Below, piece by piece: positions 8,176 through 15,392 of a DNA stretch of 29,577 bases. The stretch is from the NCBI RefSeq assembly GCF_036637135.1, contig NZ_JAVWNC010000026.1, positions 1 through 29,577 on the forward strand, read 5' to 3'. Position 1 is the first letter of the stretch. Each line of letters opens with the position of its first letter. The notes beneath the pieces were generated by a model that made no database searches, was not told where the DNA came from, and saw only the letters and a program-made list of their open reading frames with translations. A program made the position numbers and the translations under genes. This DNA comes from Anaerorhabdus sp036637135 (GTDB lineage: Bacteria > Bacillota_I > Bacilli_A > Erysipelotrichales > Erysipelotrichaceae).

Positions 8176-8377
8176 ACCAGGTAAGTACATTCACTTCAAA
8201 GGCAAAGAATATGAAGTGATTGGTATTGCAAAACATTCTGAAACATGTGAAGAAATGGTTGTGTATAAACAACTTTATGGAAATCGTGAAATGTGGGTAA
8301 GACCTATTTCAATGTGGGAAGAAGAAGTAAATCGTGATGGTTATTGTGGTCCACGATTTAGACCTGTAGATAAATAG
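8168..8377 (+). CDS. DUF1653 small protein
   Basis: A 69-residue protein of the DUF1653 type, with the usual PGKYIHFKGKEYEVIGIAKHSET opening (only key parts: GKY.HFKGKEYEV and AKHSET), the MVVYKQLYG middle and the WVRP..MW.E.V end. Its function is unknown; the fold is predicted to be a compact beta barrel. Its start lies inside the last 8 bases of ileS, so it is translationally coupled to it, and the hairpin at 8380-8405 ends the operon. Confidence 0.85.
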   Translation: MIKPGKYIHFKGKEYEVIGIAKHSETCEEMVVYKQLYGNREMWVRPISMWEEEVNRDGYCGPRFRPVDK

Positions 8378-8379
8378 AG

Positions 8380-8407
8380 AAGGTGTGGCGATATTGCCAC
8401 ACCTTTT
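8380..8407 (+). terminator. Rho-independent terminator of the ileS operon
   Basis: AAGGTGTGGC (8380-8389) pairs with GCCACACCTT (8396-8405), loop GATATT, followed by a short T-run. On the minus strand the T-run after the stem is poorer, so it serves mainly the plus strand. Confidence 0.9.
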
Positions 8408-9068
8408 ACTTTGTGTTGTTGATTGCTTTGAGTTCTAACTGTTTTTTATTAATGATTTGATACCCTGATTGTTTTTTTTCTAAGATACCCTCAAGACATA
8501 ATTGATTTAAGATTCTAAACATGTGGCGATAACTTAATCCGATGGAACATGCTACATCGGATAGAACATCACAAAACAAATTTCTAGATGAGGTTTCCAA
8601 GATGTAGGAGCAAAGACGTTGTTCACCCGTGTGTAATGAAGATGATACAAAATTATTGGAACTTCGTACTAAGCTATTGGATAATTCAAAACACAGTTGA
8701 TTTAAAAAATGAATATTTTGTTTAAGTAGATTACTATTGTTTTTGTTTGGAATGACAATGCATTTGAAATCAGTTAGAGCTATCATTGAAGCTGTTGCAT
8801 TTGGTGTATTTGACATCATTTCAAGGCCACCTATTATCCCTGAGGATACAAAATAGCATAAAACGAGATTTTTACCATTTGATGATGAACAACATACCTT
8901 AGCTTTCCCTTGTAATACAATACCAATCCAATTGAGAGGTTCATTCTCTTGGATAACTATTTCACCTTGCTTATAAGACGAAACATAACAAGAATCCAAA
9001 TTACGAATGGATAATCCATAGGTGAGTAGCGTTTCTTTATATTCTTTTGTTAGATTTGTTTTTATCAT
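8406..9068 (-). CDS. Crp/Fnr-family transcription regulator (YeiL-like)
   Basis: A 220-residue DNA-binding regulator with an N-terminal cyclic-nucleotide-binding-type beta roll (about 25-115, with GEIVIQENEPLNWIGIVLQGKAKV) and a C-terminal winged helix (HTH about 168-190, LSDVACSIGLSYRHMFRILNQL). The arrangement and the YGLSIRN N terminus recall YeiL-like members; there is no FNR-type N-terminal cysteine cluster, although Cys27, 59, 60, 71 and others are present. The effector is unknown. It is divergent to the YdcZ-type transporter at 9177, with one perfect palindrome between them (9113-9130), so autoregulation and control of the transporter are likely. AAGAGGTTCA precedes the ATG. Confidence 0.87.
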   Translation of the reverse strand: MIKTNLTKEYKETLLTYGLSIRNLDSCYVSSYKQGEIVIQENEPLNWIGIVLQGKAKVCCSSSNGKNLVLCYFVSSGIIGGLEMMSNTPNATASMIALTDFKCIVIPNKNNSNLLKQNIHFLNQLCFELSNSLVRSSNNFVSSSLHTGEQRLCSYILETSSRNLFCDVLSDVACSIGLSYRHMFRILNQLCLEGILEKKQSGYQIINKKQLELKAINNTK

Positions 9069-9086
9069 ATTGAACCTCTTGAAGTA

Positions 9087-9157
9087 ATCATATCAAAACT
9101 TTAACTTCAGGTATAGGACAAATGTCCTATGTACAAAATGTAATACTACGATATAAT
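9087..9157. promoter_or_regulatory. Divergent promoters with a shared Crp/Fnr-like operator
   Basis: The palindrome ATAGGACA-AA-TGTCCTAT (9113-9130) has perfect 8-bp arms. To its right, TATAAT (9152-9157) serves the transporter; to its left, the minus strand carries extended TGATATGAT (hexamer 9092-9087) for the regulator. Neither side has a good -35 box. The palindrome centre lies about 30 bases from each -10, that is near -41/-42 of each predicted transcript start, the class II activator position. Confidence 0.75.
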
Positions 9158-9176
9158 ACAACAAAGAGGTGAGTGT

Positions 9177-10097
9177 ATGTATTCGATGTTGACGTTACTA
9201 ACCGGGTTTATTCTAGCGATAATGATTACACTAAATGGGCAATTAACACAATATACAAACTTGTACATCGCAATTGTTGTGATACATGTTGTTGGAGTCT
9301 TGTTTGCTTATTTACTATGTAAGTTAAAAAGAATACCACTACACTTATTTGGTACAAAACCGAAATGGCTTTATTTAGGTGGGTCAATTGGAGCGTTCAC
9401 AACAATCGCAAATAATGTGGCTTTTGGTCAAATAAGCATGACTAGTATAATTGCGTTAGGATTGTTAGGACAATTGGTGATATCGCTTATTATTGATTCA
9501 TTTGGATTATTTCAAATGGAAAAACGACCACTTAAGAAGTCAAATGTTGTAGTTTTAGCATTTTCTTTGATTGGTATTTTTATGATGTTGGATAATTCTG
9601 TATTGGTTGGGATGGTTGCTGTATTCATTTCCATCGCATCTGGAATTGCGGTTGTTTTAAATCGTACAATAAACGCAAGGTTAGCAGAAGATATTGGAGA
9701 CTTACCATGTTCACTTGTAAACCATTTAGTGGGATTACCCATTACGATACTTATCGCAGTCATCGCATTTCAACTTAGAATCATACCAAGCCAAATTGTA
9801 TTACCAAGTAACCCTATAGTCTATGTAGGAGGAGCATTGGGTGTACTTGTTGTGTTCTTGTCTAACATTACAGTAATGAAGGTACCCGCATTTAAACTAA
9901 CTGTATTGGTATTTATTTCGCAAATTTTTACTGGAGTTTGTATTGACCTTGTTCTAGGATTAAGTGTCAACAATACATCTTTTGTTGGAGGAATATTAAT
10001 AGCATGTGGAATATTATTAGAACTGGTATATAGTAAAAACCAATTGGATAAGGAAACCAAAAAAATCCTACAATCCAATCAAGAAATTGTAGAATAA
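9177..10097 (+). CDS. DMT-superfamily transporter, YdcZ (DUF606) type
   Basis: A 306-residue inner-membrane protein with about ten hydrophobic helices and two YdcZ repeats (about 1-140 and 150-290). The repeats have similar SIGAF- and GALGV-type glycine-rich helices (LGGSIGAFTTIANNVAFG; VGGALGVLVVFLSNITVM), as in DMT-family proteins of DUF606. Typical substrates are unknown, though export or uptake of a small metabolite is presumed. The start follows AAAGAGGTGAG. It diverges from the Crp/Fnr-type regulator, which is the likely controller via the palindrome at 9113-9130. Its stop abuts the convergent gene at 10098 with no obvious terminator between. Confidence 0.87.
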   Translation: MYSMLTLLTGFILAIMITLNGQLTQYTNLYIAIVVIHVVGVLFAYLLCKLKRIPLHLFGTKPKWLYLGGSIGAFTTIANNVAFGQISMTSIIALGLLGQLVISLIIDSFGLFQMEKRPLKKSNVVVLAFSLIGIFMMLDNSVLVGMVAVFISIASGIAVVLNRTINARLAEDIGDLPCSLVNHLVGLPITILIAVIAFQLRIIPSQIVLPSNPIVYVGGALGVLVVFLSNITVMKVPAFKLTVLVFISQIFTGVCIDLVLGLSVNNTSFVGGILIACGILLELVYSKNQLDKETKKILQSNQEIVE

Positions 10098-10883
10098 TTA
10101 TTTAAACTCGATTTCGGTTACAACAGGATAATGATCAGAAGGATATAATCCTTCATATTCTTCTTTAATAATCTCTGTGGAGTTAATTTTAAACTCTTTA
10201 CCAACGAAGATATAATCAATAGGTAATTTATTTTCCTTTAGTCGCCCACTTCCATAATGCATGGTATTTGAAGGATTGATATGATGATATACGCTAAATA
10301 ATGGTAATGTTGGATTGTTTAGTAGTTTCTTAACTGCGCTGGATTCAATATTTGTATTTAAATCACCCATGAGAATGATATTTTTAATGTCATTCTCTTT
10401 TCTAATGGTCTCGATAAGTATTTCTGTTTCTTTACTCCGATTAAATGGTAATAAATGATCTAAATGGGTGTTGAATACCCATAGAATATTTTTTGTTTTT
10501 TTATCTTCAAGTTTAGCCATAGTGCAAATACGAGGAAATGGAGAAAAGAATAAGCGGCTGCCTTTACGGTCTGGATGGTTTGATAACCAAAATGTACGAT
10601 ATTCTAAACAATTGAATTTTTCTTTTTTATAGAAAATATCAGTACGCTCGCTCTTATCATTTGGATTTTTATTCCGTGGTGCTCCAACAGAAGTGTAAAT
10701 ATTTTTTAAGGGAGATAACGATCTAGCCATTTGTATAGTATATTCCTGTACGCCTAAGATATCGGCATCAATATAGCGTATGCATTCCATGACAGCATGC
10801 TTTCTTGTATCCCATCTTAAAAACTTTCTAGTTAGGGGCATATCATTTTTTAAGTTAAAGGTTGCAACACGATAAGTTGTCAT
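10098..10883 (-). CDS. Endonuclease/exonuclease/phosphatase-family protein
   Basis: A 261-residue metal-dependent phosphodiesterase fold. I start it at 10883 because the predicted -10 (10905-10900, TATAAT on the minus strand) leaves a transcript start near 10893; longer in-frame starts would lie upstream of it. Conserved motifs: VATFNLK (metal Asn10), DILGVQEY (metal Glu), WVFNTHLDHL (His), ILMGDLNTN (Asp/Asn), LPIDYIFVG and YPSDHYPVV (catalytic His). There is no signal peptide, so it acts in the cytoplasm, and there is no N-terminal extension. Substrates in this superfamily range from nucleic acids to phospholipids or inositol phosphates and cannot be told here. Confidence 0.87.
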   Translation of the reverse strand: MTTYRVATFNLKNDMPLTRKFLRWDTRKHAVMECIRYIDADILGVQEYTIQMARSLSPLKNIYTSVGAPRNKNPNDKSERTDIFYKKEKFNCLEYRTFWLSNHPDRKGSRLFFSPFPRICTMAKLEDKKTKNILWVFNTHLDHLLPFNRSKETEILIETIRKENDIKNIILMGDLNTNIESSAVKKLLNNPTLPLFSVYHHINPSNTMHYGSGRLKENKLPIDYIFVGKEFKINSTEIIKEEYEGLYPSDHYPVVTEIEFK

Positions 10884-10921
10884 TTTTATCACCATCCATA
10901 TTATACTCCATCTAACAATGA

Positions 10922-10950
10922 TTGACACAAGACATTTGAATGGCTATTAT
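10922..10950 (+). promoter_or_regulatory. Consensus sigma-A promoter of the PTS IIB gene
   Basis: TTGACA (10922-10927) and TATTAT (10945-10950) are spaced by 17 bases. The predicted transcript start is about 13 bases before the ATG at 10970. It faces the minus-strand promoter of the gene at 10098-10883, whose TATAAT is at 10905-10900. Confidence 0.75.
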
Positions 10951-10969
10951 TACTATAGGAGTGATGATA

Positions 10970-11455
10970 ATGGAAATAGTAAATGTAAGAATTGATGAAC
11001 GTTTGGTTCATGCGCAAGTAGCAGCGGTGTGGGCGTCCACTTTAAATGCATCACGGATTATTGTGATTGATGATGGTGCTTCTCAAGATGAGGTTCAACA
11101 AGTAGCTTTGAAAATGGCTTGTCCTAAAACTGTTAAGCTAACAATTTTAGCTGCGGATAGAGCTGTAGAGAAACTTCTAGAACCAGCATACCCAGATGAT
11201 CGAATTTTCATTGTCATGAAGGGAATTAAAACATTAAAAAAAATTACTTCATTGGGATATATCTTCCCAGAAGTAAATGTTGGAAATCTCAACAACAAAG
11301 AGGGTGGTATTCAAATACGACGCTCAGTACGATTAAGTGATGAACAAATTGCGTTAATCAAAGAACTAAATAATTCAGGTATTAAGTTTACTTCGCAACT
11401 TGTACCAACAGAGGAAAAAGTAAATCTAATAGACTTAATTAACGAAAAAATCTAG
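10970..11455 (+). CDS. Orphan PTS IIB component, mannose/fructose/sorbose family
   Basis: A 161-residue cytoplasmic IIB of the mannose-type PTS, which relays phosphate from IIA to the sugar via a histidine. The start is at ATG 10970, after AGGAG at 10957-10961. The N-terminal motif NVRIDERLVHAQV carries the phosphorylated His14 (family consensus RIDDRLIHGQV), followed by the IVIDDGASQDEVQQVALKMA and VNVGNLN stretches usual for the family. No IIA, IIC or IID gene lies next to it. Its neighbours are an endonuclease/phosphatase-fold protein and a HAD phosphatase, and a dedicated promoter and terminator isolate it. It could be a IIB used with a transporter elsewhere or a phosphate-relay regulator. 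Identification firm, role uncertain. Confidence 0.9.
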   Translation: MEIVNVRIDERLVHAQVAAVWASTLNASRIIVIDDGASQDEVQQVALKMACPKTVKLTILAADRAVEKLLEPAYPDDRIFIVMKGIKTLKKITSLGYIFPEVNVGNLNNKEGGIQIRRSVRLSDEQIALIKELNNSGIKFTSQLVPTEEKVNLIDLINEKI

Positions 11456-11480
11456 TTGTCCATTGTGGATAACTAGATTT
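11448..11480. terminator. Bidirectional terminator spanning both stop codons
   Basis: AAATCTAGTTGTCCA (11448-11462) pairs with TGGATAACTAGATTT (11466-11480) with one G-T pair and a three-base loop. The IIB stop (TAG at 11453-11455) and the HAD stop (complement of CTA at 11473-11475) both lie inside the stem. Confidence 0.9.
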
Positions 11481-12270
11481 CTTTTATGATATCTTTGATT
11501 TTATTTATAATAGACCAATCATCATGATGACCAAGGATACCTTTTGCGATTGCCTTGATATCATCATGCGCATTACTTGGGCAATAACTATAATCAGCAT
11601 GATCAAATAATTCTAAATCATTTAAGTAATCGCCAAAGATAACAGTTTGGTCTTTGCCTATAGCCAATTCATTTTGAAGGGTTAGTAAACCATGCCCCTT
11701 ATTGACGTCTTCATTAACAATATCAACCCATACATCTGCCGATAATACAACACGTGGATTAGCGCTGAATGGTTTTAATGCAGGATAGATATTTGTTTCA
11801 GCACCACTTAAGTCAAGGTAACAGATCTTAAGTACTTCATCATCCACATTACACAAATCACTGACTTCTTCTGCATAGGAATAATAGTGATTGATTTCTT
11901 CCATTGCCTCTTCAGGAATGGTATCTAAGTTTTCTACAAAGGCTTTTGTTGGTGCACATACCGTCATGTAGATATTCTCATGTTTTCTTCCTTCTTGAAT
12001 AAAGAATTTATATTTCTCTTTATTGATACTTGATGAAAACAATACTTTACCTTTACTAACAACATAAGCACCATTATCACAAATAAAGCTAATTTTATCT
12101 TTAACTGGTTCAAACATTTGTACAAGGCAACCATAAGAACGACCACTTGCAATTGCAAATTCTAATCCTTTAGCATTAATTTCTTCAATCACTTGGAATA
12201 TATCATGAGGCAATTCTTTTTTACTATTTAACAAACTACCATCCATATCTGAAACTATTAAACGTACCAT
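11473..12270 (-). CDS. HAD-superfamily hydrolase, Cof type
   Basis: A 265-residue cytoplasmic phosphatase of the Cof/HAD IIB class. Motif I, VSDMDGSLL, carries the nucleophile D8 and acid D10; motif II and the C2 cap occupy the middle (about 80-190), and motif IV is IFGDYLNDLELF (about 215-226). Starting at 12270 (MVRLIV) leaves GTGGGGTAG as ribosome site; the upstream ATG at 12288 lacks one. Substrates of this class are usually phosphorylated sugars, nucleotides or flavins. It starts 34 bases after metK with no terminator between, so read-through from metK is likely. An extended -10 (TGATATAAT, hexamer 12297-12292) also lies just before it. Confidence 0.9.
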   Translation of the reverse strand: MVRLIVSDMDGSLLNSKKELPHDIFQVIEEINAKGLEFAIASGRSYGCLVQMFEPVKDKISFICDNGAYVVSKGKVLFSSSINKEKYKFFIQEGRKHENIYMTVCAPTKAFVENLDTIPEEAMEEINHYYSYAEEVSDLCNVDDEVLKICYLDLSGAETNIYPALKPFSANPRVVLSADVWVDIVNEDVNKGHGLLTLQNELAIGKDQTVIFGDYLNDLELFDHADYSYCPSNAHDDIKAIAKGILGHHDDWSIINKIKDIIKEI

Positions 12271-12304
12271 AACTACCCCACTTTCCAAATTATTATATCA
12301 CAAA

Positions 12305-13390
12305 TTACTTCAGAGAGATGATTTGTTCCCAAGGTAAATATGGCTTACCAAAATGACCATAATTTGTTGTTTGAGTATAGATTGGATTACGTAGTTTTAA
12401 CTCATCAATGATGTTTGAAACAGAGAAGTTAAAGTTGCGATTTACGATTGCCAATAGTTCTTCATTTGTATATTTGCTTGTACCAAATGCATCGATGTTA
12501 ATAGATACTGGATTTGGACAGCCAATTGCATAGGCAAGTTCGATTTGACATTTCTTACATAATCCATTCGCAACTAAATTCTTACAAACATAACGAGCGT
12601 AATAGGCAGCACTACGATCTACTTTAGTAGGATCTTTAGAACTAAAACATCCGCCACCAATTGGAGCACTTCCACCGTAAGTATCAACTACGATTTTTCT
12701 TCCAGTAGTTCCACTATCACCAAAACTACCACCAAGGACAAATGAACCACTTGGATTAATTAAGAATTTCGTATTCTCATCAATTAACTCAGGATTAACG
12801 ATAGGAAGAATAACTTCATTAATGATTAATTGTTTAAGATCTTCTTGATTTATTTCGCTTGAGTGTTGAGTTGATACCAGGATTGTATCAATGCGTACTG
12901 GTTTATCATCCTCATATTCAACACTGACTTGTGTTTTGCCATCAGGTTTTAATGATGGATTATTTCGTCTTACTTCTTCTAATCGTTTCGCAAGCATGTG
13001 TGCTGTATCGATTGCTAAAGGCATATATCCTTTTGATTCATCACACGCAAAGCCAAACATAATTCCTTGGTCTCCTGCACTAATGGTATCATGATCAACT
13101 GCATCAGAGATTTCTTGTGATTGTTTGTTTACTTTGACTAATACTTCATAGTCTTCTTCGTAACCGATTTTCTTTAATACTGATTTTGCAATATCCGCAT
13201 AAGCGATATTTGCTTTTGTGTTTGCTTCACCATAAATTAAGATGAAATCATCTTTAATGGTAGCTTCTACTGCCATTTTGCTTGATGGATCTTGACGAAT
13301 TGCTTCATCAAGAATGTGGTCTGCAATCCAGTCGCAGATTTTATCTGGATGTCCACTTGTAACTGATTCGCTAGTAAAAATTGTTTTCAT
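12305..13390 (-). CDS. metK: S-adenosylmethionine synthetase
   Basis: Makes S-adenosylmethionine from methionine and ATP in the cytoplasm. The start is ATG 13390, after TTGGAGG (a TTG at 13402 is the ORF's first codon and not the true start). At 361 residues it is shorter than the usual 380 to 400. Motifs: the N-terminal SESVTSGHPDKICDWIADHI (His14, Asp16), SAGDQGIMFGFA, the TGRKIVVDTYGG region and KDPTKVDRSAAYYARY. The loop after DTYGG reads SAPIGGGCFSSKD, against GGGAFSGKD in classical enzymes, so several active-site-adjacent residues differ. The C-terminal extension is short, ending at PWEQIISLK. Preceded by an S-box riboswitch. Identification firm. Confidence 0.96.
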   Translation of the reverse strand: MKTIFTSESVTSGHPDKICDWIADHILDEAIRQDPSSKMAVEATIKDDFILIYGEANTKANIAYADIAKSVLKKIGYEEDYEVLVKVNKQSQEISDAVDHDTISAGDQGIMFGFACDESKGYMPLAIDTAHMLAKRLEEVRRNNPSLKPDGKTQVSVEYEDDKPVRIDTILVSTQHSSEINQEDLKQLIINEVILPIVNPELIDENTKFLINPSGSFVLGGSFGDSGTTGRKIVVDTYGGSAPIGGGCFSSKDPTKVDRSAAYYARYVCKNLVANGLCKKCQIELAYAIGCPNPVSINIDAFGTSKYTNEELLAIVNRNFNFSVSNIIDELKLRNPIYTQTTNYGHFGKPYLPWEQIISLK

Positions 13391-13418
13391 ATTTTCCTCC
13401 AAGTCATTTGTATCAAAT

Positions 13419-13549
13419 AAAAAATGCCCCTAAGAAAGAGGCATTAAAAGTTCGGATTCTCTCTTCCTTATCGTTGTTAGCGTTACCACCTTACTTTAAG
13501 CAGGTTGGTATGGTCTCATCGAGCTAACCCTCTAAACCATTCTTGATAA
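13419..13549 (-). promoter_or_regulatory. S-box (SAM-I clan) riboswitch with terminator before metK
   Basis: On the minus strand the aptamer runs 13549 to 13468: P1 arms TTATC and GATAA, P2 arms ATGGT (13540-13536) and ACCAT (13514-13510) with the conserved GATGAGACC, then a P3 with ACCAACC. Loop GTTAGC (13528-13523 region) pairs with GCTAAC (13481-13476), the expected P2-loop pseudoknot. The expression platform is explicit: the P1 3' strand GATAAGGAAGAG can pair with CTCTTTCTTA, which also forms the terminator AATGCCTC/GGGGCATT plus T-run (13445-13419). SAM binding would favour termination, giving feedback on metK. There is no room for a P4 hairpin between the pseudoknot strand and P1, so it resembles SAM-I/IV or SAM-IV variants. 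Confidence 0.82.
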
Positions 13550-13560
13550 ATGACTTACTT

Positions 13561-13589
13561 ATTAAACCATAAGGATACAATGAAGTCAA
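13561..13589 (-). promoter_or_regulatory. Promoter of the metK leader
   Basis: On the minus strand, TTGACT (13589-13584) and TTTAAT (13566-13561) are 17 bases apart, starting transcription just upstream of the riboswitch aptamer. Confidence 0.65.
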
Positions 13590-13619
13590 TAACATCATTT
13601 CGTTATTTAAAAAATGTTC

Positions 13620-13625
13620 TATAAT
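13620..13625 (+). promoter_or_regulatory. -10 element of ybaK
   Basis: A perfect TATAAT 26 bases before the ybaK ATG. There is no recognisable -35 box at the standard distance. Confidence 0.45.
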
Positions 13626-13651
13626 AGAAAGGTATAGAAAGAAGTGAGTTC

Positions 13652-14131
13652 ATGTCAAAAGGAATTGAGAAAACAAATGCAACACGAATCTTGGATAAAC
13701 ATAAGATTCAATATTTGATTCATACATTTAGTGATGATGTTGCATTAAGTGGAGTTGAGGTAGCCAAGCTATTAAATCAAGATCCCAATCGTGTATTTAA
13801 AACATTGGTAACAATAGGAAAATCCAACATGTATTATGTATTTATGATTCCTGCGAATTGTGAGTTGGATCTAAAGAAAGCTGCAAAATGTGTGGGTGAA
13901 AAAAACATTGAAATGATTAAATCAAAAGAATTATTACCCCTAACAGGTTATATTCATGGTGGGTGTTCACCTATAGGGATGAAAAAATTTTTTAAAACTA
14001 CAATTCATGAAACAGCTAAAAACTTTGATACGCTTTTGTTTAGTGGAGGTAAGATTGGATATCAAATCGAAATGAATGTGGATGATTTATTAAAAATAAT
14101 TCAGTTTCAATTCGATGATGTTGTAGAATGA
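13652..14131 (+). CDS. ybaK: YbaK/EbsC-type Cys-tRNA(Pro) deacylase
   Basis: Hydrolyses cysteine (and possibly other amino acids) wrongly attached to tRNA-Pro, a trans-editing activity in the cytoplasm. The 159-residue protein has the single ProX/YbaK domain: KTNATRILDKHKIQY, then the conserved LSGVEVAKLL and NRVFKTLV with Lys50 in the position of the catalytic lysine, YIHGGCSPIGMKK and LLFSGGKIGYQI at the end. AAGAAGTGAG precedes the ATG. It diverges from metK. The proline-tRNA substrate is inferred from the family. Confidence 0.92.
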   Translation: MSKGIEKTNATRILDKHKIQYLIHTFSDDVALSGVEVAKLLNQDPNRVFKTLVTIGKSNMYYVFMIPANCELDLKKAAKCVGEKNIEMIKSKELLPLTGYIHGGCSPIGMKKFFKTTIHETAKNFDTLLFSGGKIGYQIEMNVDDLLKIIQFQFDDVVE

Positions 14132-14187
14132 CGGGTTTTAACTAGAGAATAAGTTGTTTAAATGTTAGAATACTAATGAGGTATAAG

Positions 14188-15336
14188 ATGATGAAATATA
14201 ATTTTAAAGAAGAAACTGTTGAACTAACCAAAGCACTTACAGTTGCAGGTATAATTATTGTTATCGTTTGCTTCCTATTATCACGATTTAATGAAATCAT
14301 GTTTTGGGTAGGTAAATTTATTAATGTTTCGATGCCATTTATTTTTGGTATGGCAATTGCATTTCTTTTAACACCAATTGTTGTCTATGTTGAATCTAAA
14401 TTACTAAAAAACTCTAAAATTAAATCATCATTTAAAAGAGTTATTGGGGTAGTGTGTGCAATTATGTTTTTAGTTATCTTGGTTGGCGGAATTTTGGCTC
14501 TACTTATTCCACAATTATACACAAGTGTGATGACTTTATCGGGTGCCATGGGTGACTATATCGAAGAAGCACAAATGTTTATTTCTGATTTATCTATCAA
14601 TTCAGCATTCTACGAAAATTTATTGGAGTATTTATTTGCGTATGGCGAACAAATTGTAAATGTTACAATAAGTGGTATGCAACAATACTTACCACAAATA
14701 TTAAATTATTCAATGGTGTTTGTTGTTCGTATTCTAAACTTTTTTGTGGGAGTATTTATTGCGGTATATATCATGTTATCAAAAGAACGTTTTGGATTAC
14801 AGTTTAAGAAATTCTTATTTGCTGTTTTCCCACTAGGCGTATCAAACAAAGTGATTAAATTAACTCGATTAACAACACACATGTTGAATTCGTTTGTAGT
14901 TGGTAAGTTTATTGATAGTTTGATTATTGGTATTATTTGTTTTGTAGGTATGGTTATCTTTAAGATGCCGTATGCTATTTTAATTAGTTTTATTGTAGGT
15001 GTAACCAATATGATTCCAGTATTTGGCCCGTTTATCGGAGCTATACCAGGGATATTTATTCTACTGATGGCAAATCCAATCAGTGCTGTTTGGTTTGCGC
15101 TATGGATTCTAGCTTTACAACAATTTGATGGCAATATCTTAGGTCCTTATATTCTAGGTGATAGTTTAGGTTTACCAAGTTTGTGGATTATGTTTTCTAT
15201 TATTGTTGGTGGCGGATTCTTTGGAATTGTGGGTATGTTCTTAGGTGTTCCACTCTTCTCTGTAGTCTATATTGTAATTAAGGAGTATGTACAAACTCGA
15301 CTTGAAGAAAAGAAACTCAAAGTTGAAGAGATATAA
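14188..15336 (+). CDS. AI-2E-family transporter (PerM/YdiK-like)
   Basis: A 382-residue multi-pass membrane protein of the AI-2E transporter family. I prefer ATG 14188 (or 14191) because GAGGT (14178-14182) lies five to eight bases upstream; the first ATG at 14176 overlaps that site. There are about eight hydrophobic helices: two near the start, a pair around the long amphipathic middle and a C-terminal bundle. The conserved signature NMIPVFGPFIGAIPG (about 270-285) and the later LALQQFDGNILGPYILGDSLGLP are diagnostic. Despite the name, members transport different substrates (AI-2, sodium/proton exchange), so the substrate is not determined. It is 56 bases after ybaK and ends at the hairpin at 15341. 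Confidence 0.92.
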   Translation: MMKYNFKEETVELTKALTVAGIIIVIVCFLLSRFNEIMFWVGKFINVSMPFIFGMAIAFLLTPIVVYVESKLLKNSKIKSSFKRVIGVVCAIMFLVILVGGILALLIPQLYTSVMTLSGAMGDYIEEAQMFISDLSINSAFYENLLEYLFAYGEQIVNVTISGMQQYLPQILNYSMVFVVRILNFFVGVFIAVYIMLSKERFGLQFKKFLFAVFPLGVSNKVIKLTRLTTHMLNSFVVGKFIDSLIIGIICFVGMVIFKMPYAILISFIVGVTNMIPVFGPFIGAIPGIFILLMANPISAVWFALWILALQQFDGNILGPYILGDSLGLPSLWIMFSIIVGGGFFGIVGMFLGVPLFSVVYIVIKEYVQTRLEEKKLKVEEI

Positions 15337-15340
15337 AAAT

Positions 15341-15387
15341 AAAACTTACCGCTTGTGATTTTATCAATCACATCGACGGTAAGTTTT
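15341..15387. terminator. Bidirectional terminator
   Basis: AAAACTTACCG (15341-15351) pairs with CGGTAAGTTTT (15377-15387), with an inner stem TGTGATT/AATCACA (15354-15360 and 15366-15372). It lies between the convergent AI-2E-family gene and glnN and has T-runs on both strands. Confidence 0.9.
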
Positions 15388-15392
15388 TTTAA

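Noticed and set aside
13468..13549. T-box for metK, because GGTGGTAACGC resembles the T-box core
   Set aside because: The arms needed for a T-box antiterminator are missing, there is no Stem I, and the P1/P2 helices, GATGAGACC and pseudoknot fit an S-box riboswitch.
14706..15134. Antisense 142-residue ORF opposite the AI-2E-family gene
   Set aside because: It is a shadow of a hydrophobic membrane protein and has no supporting signal.
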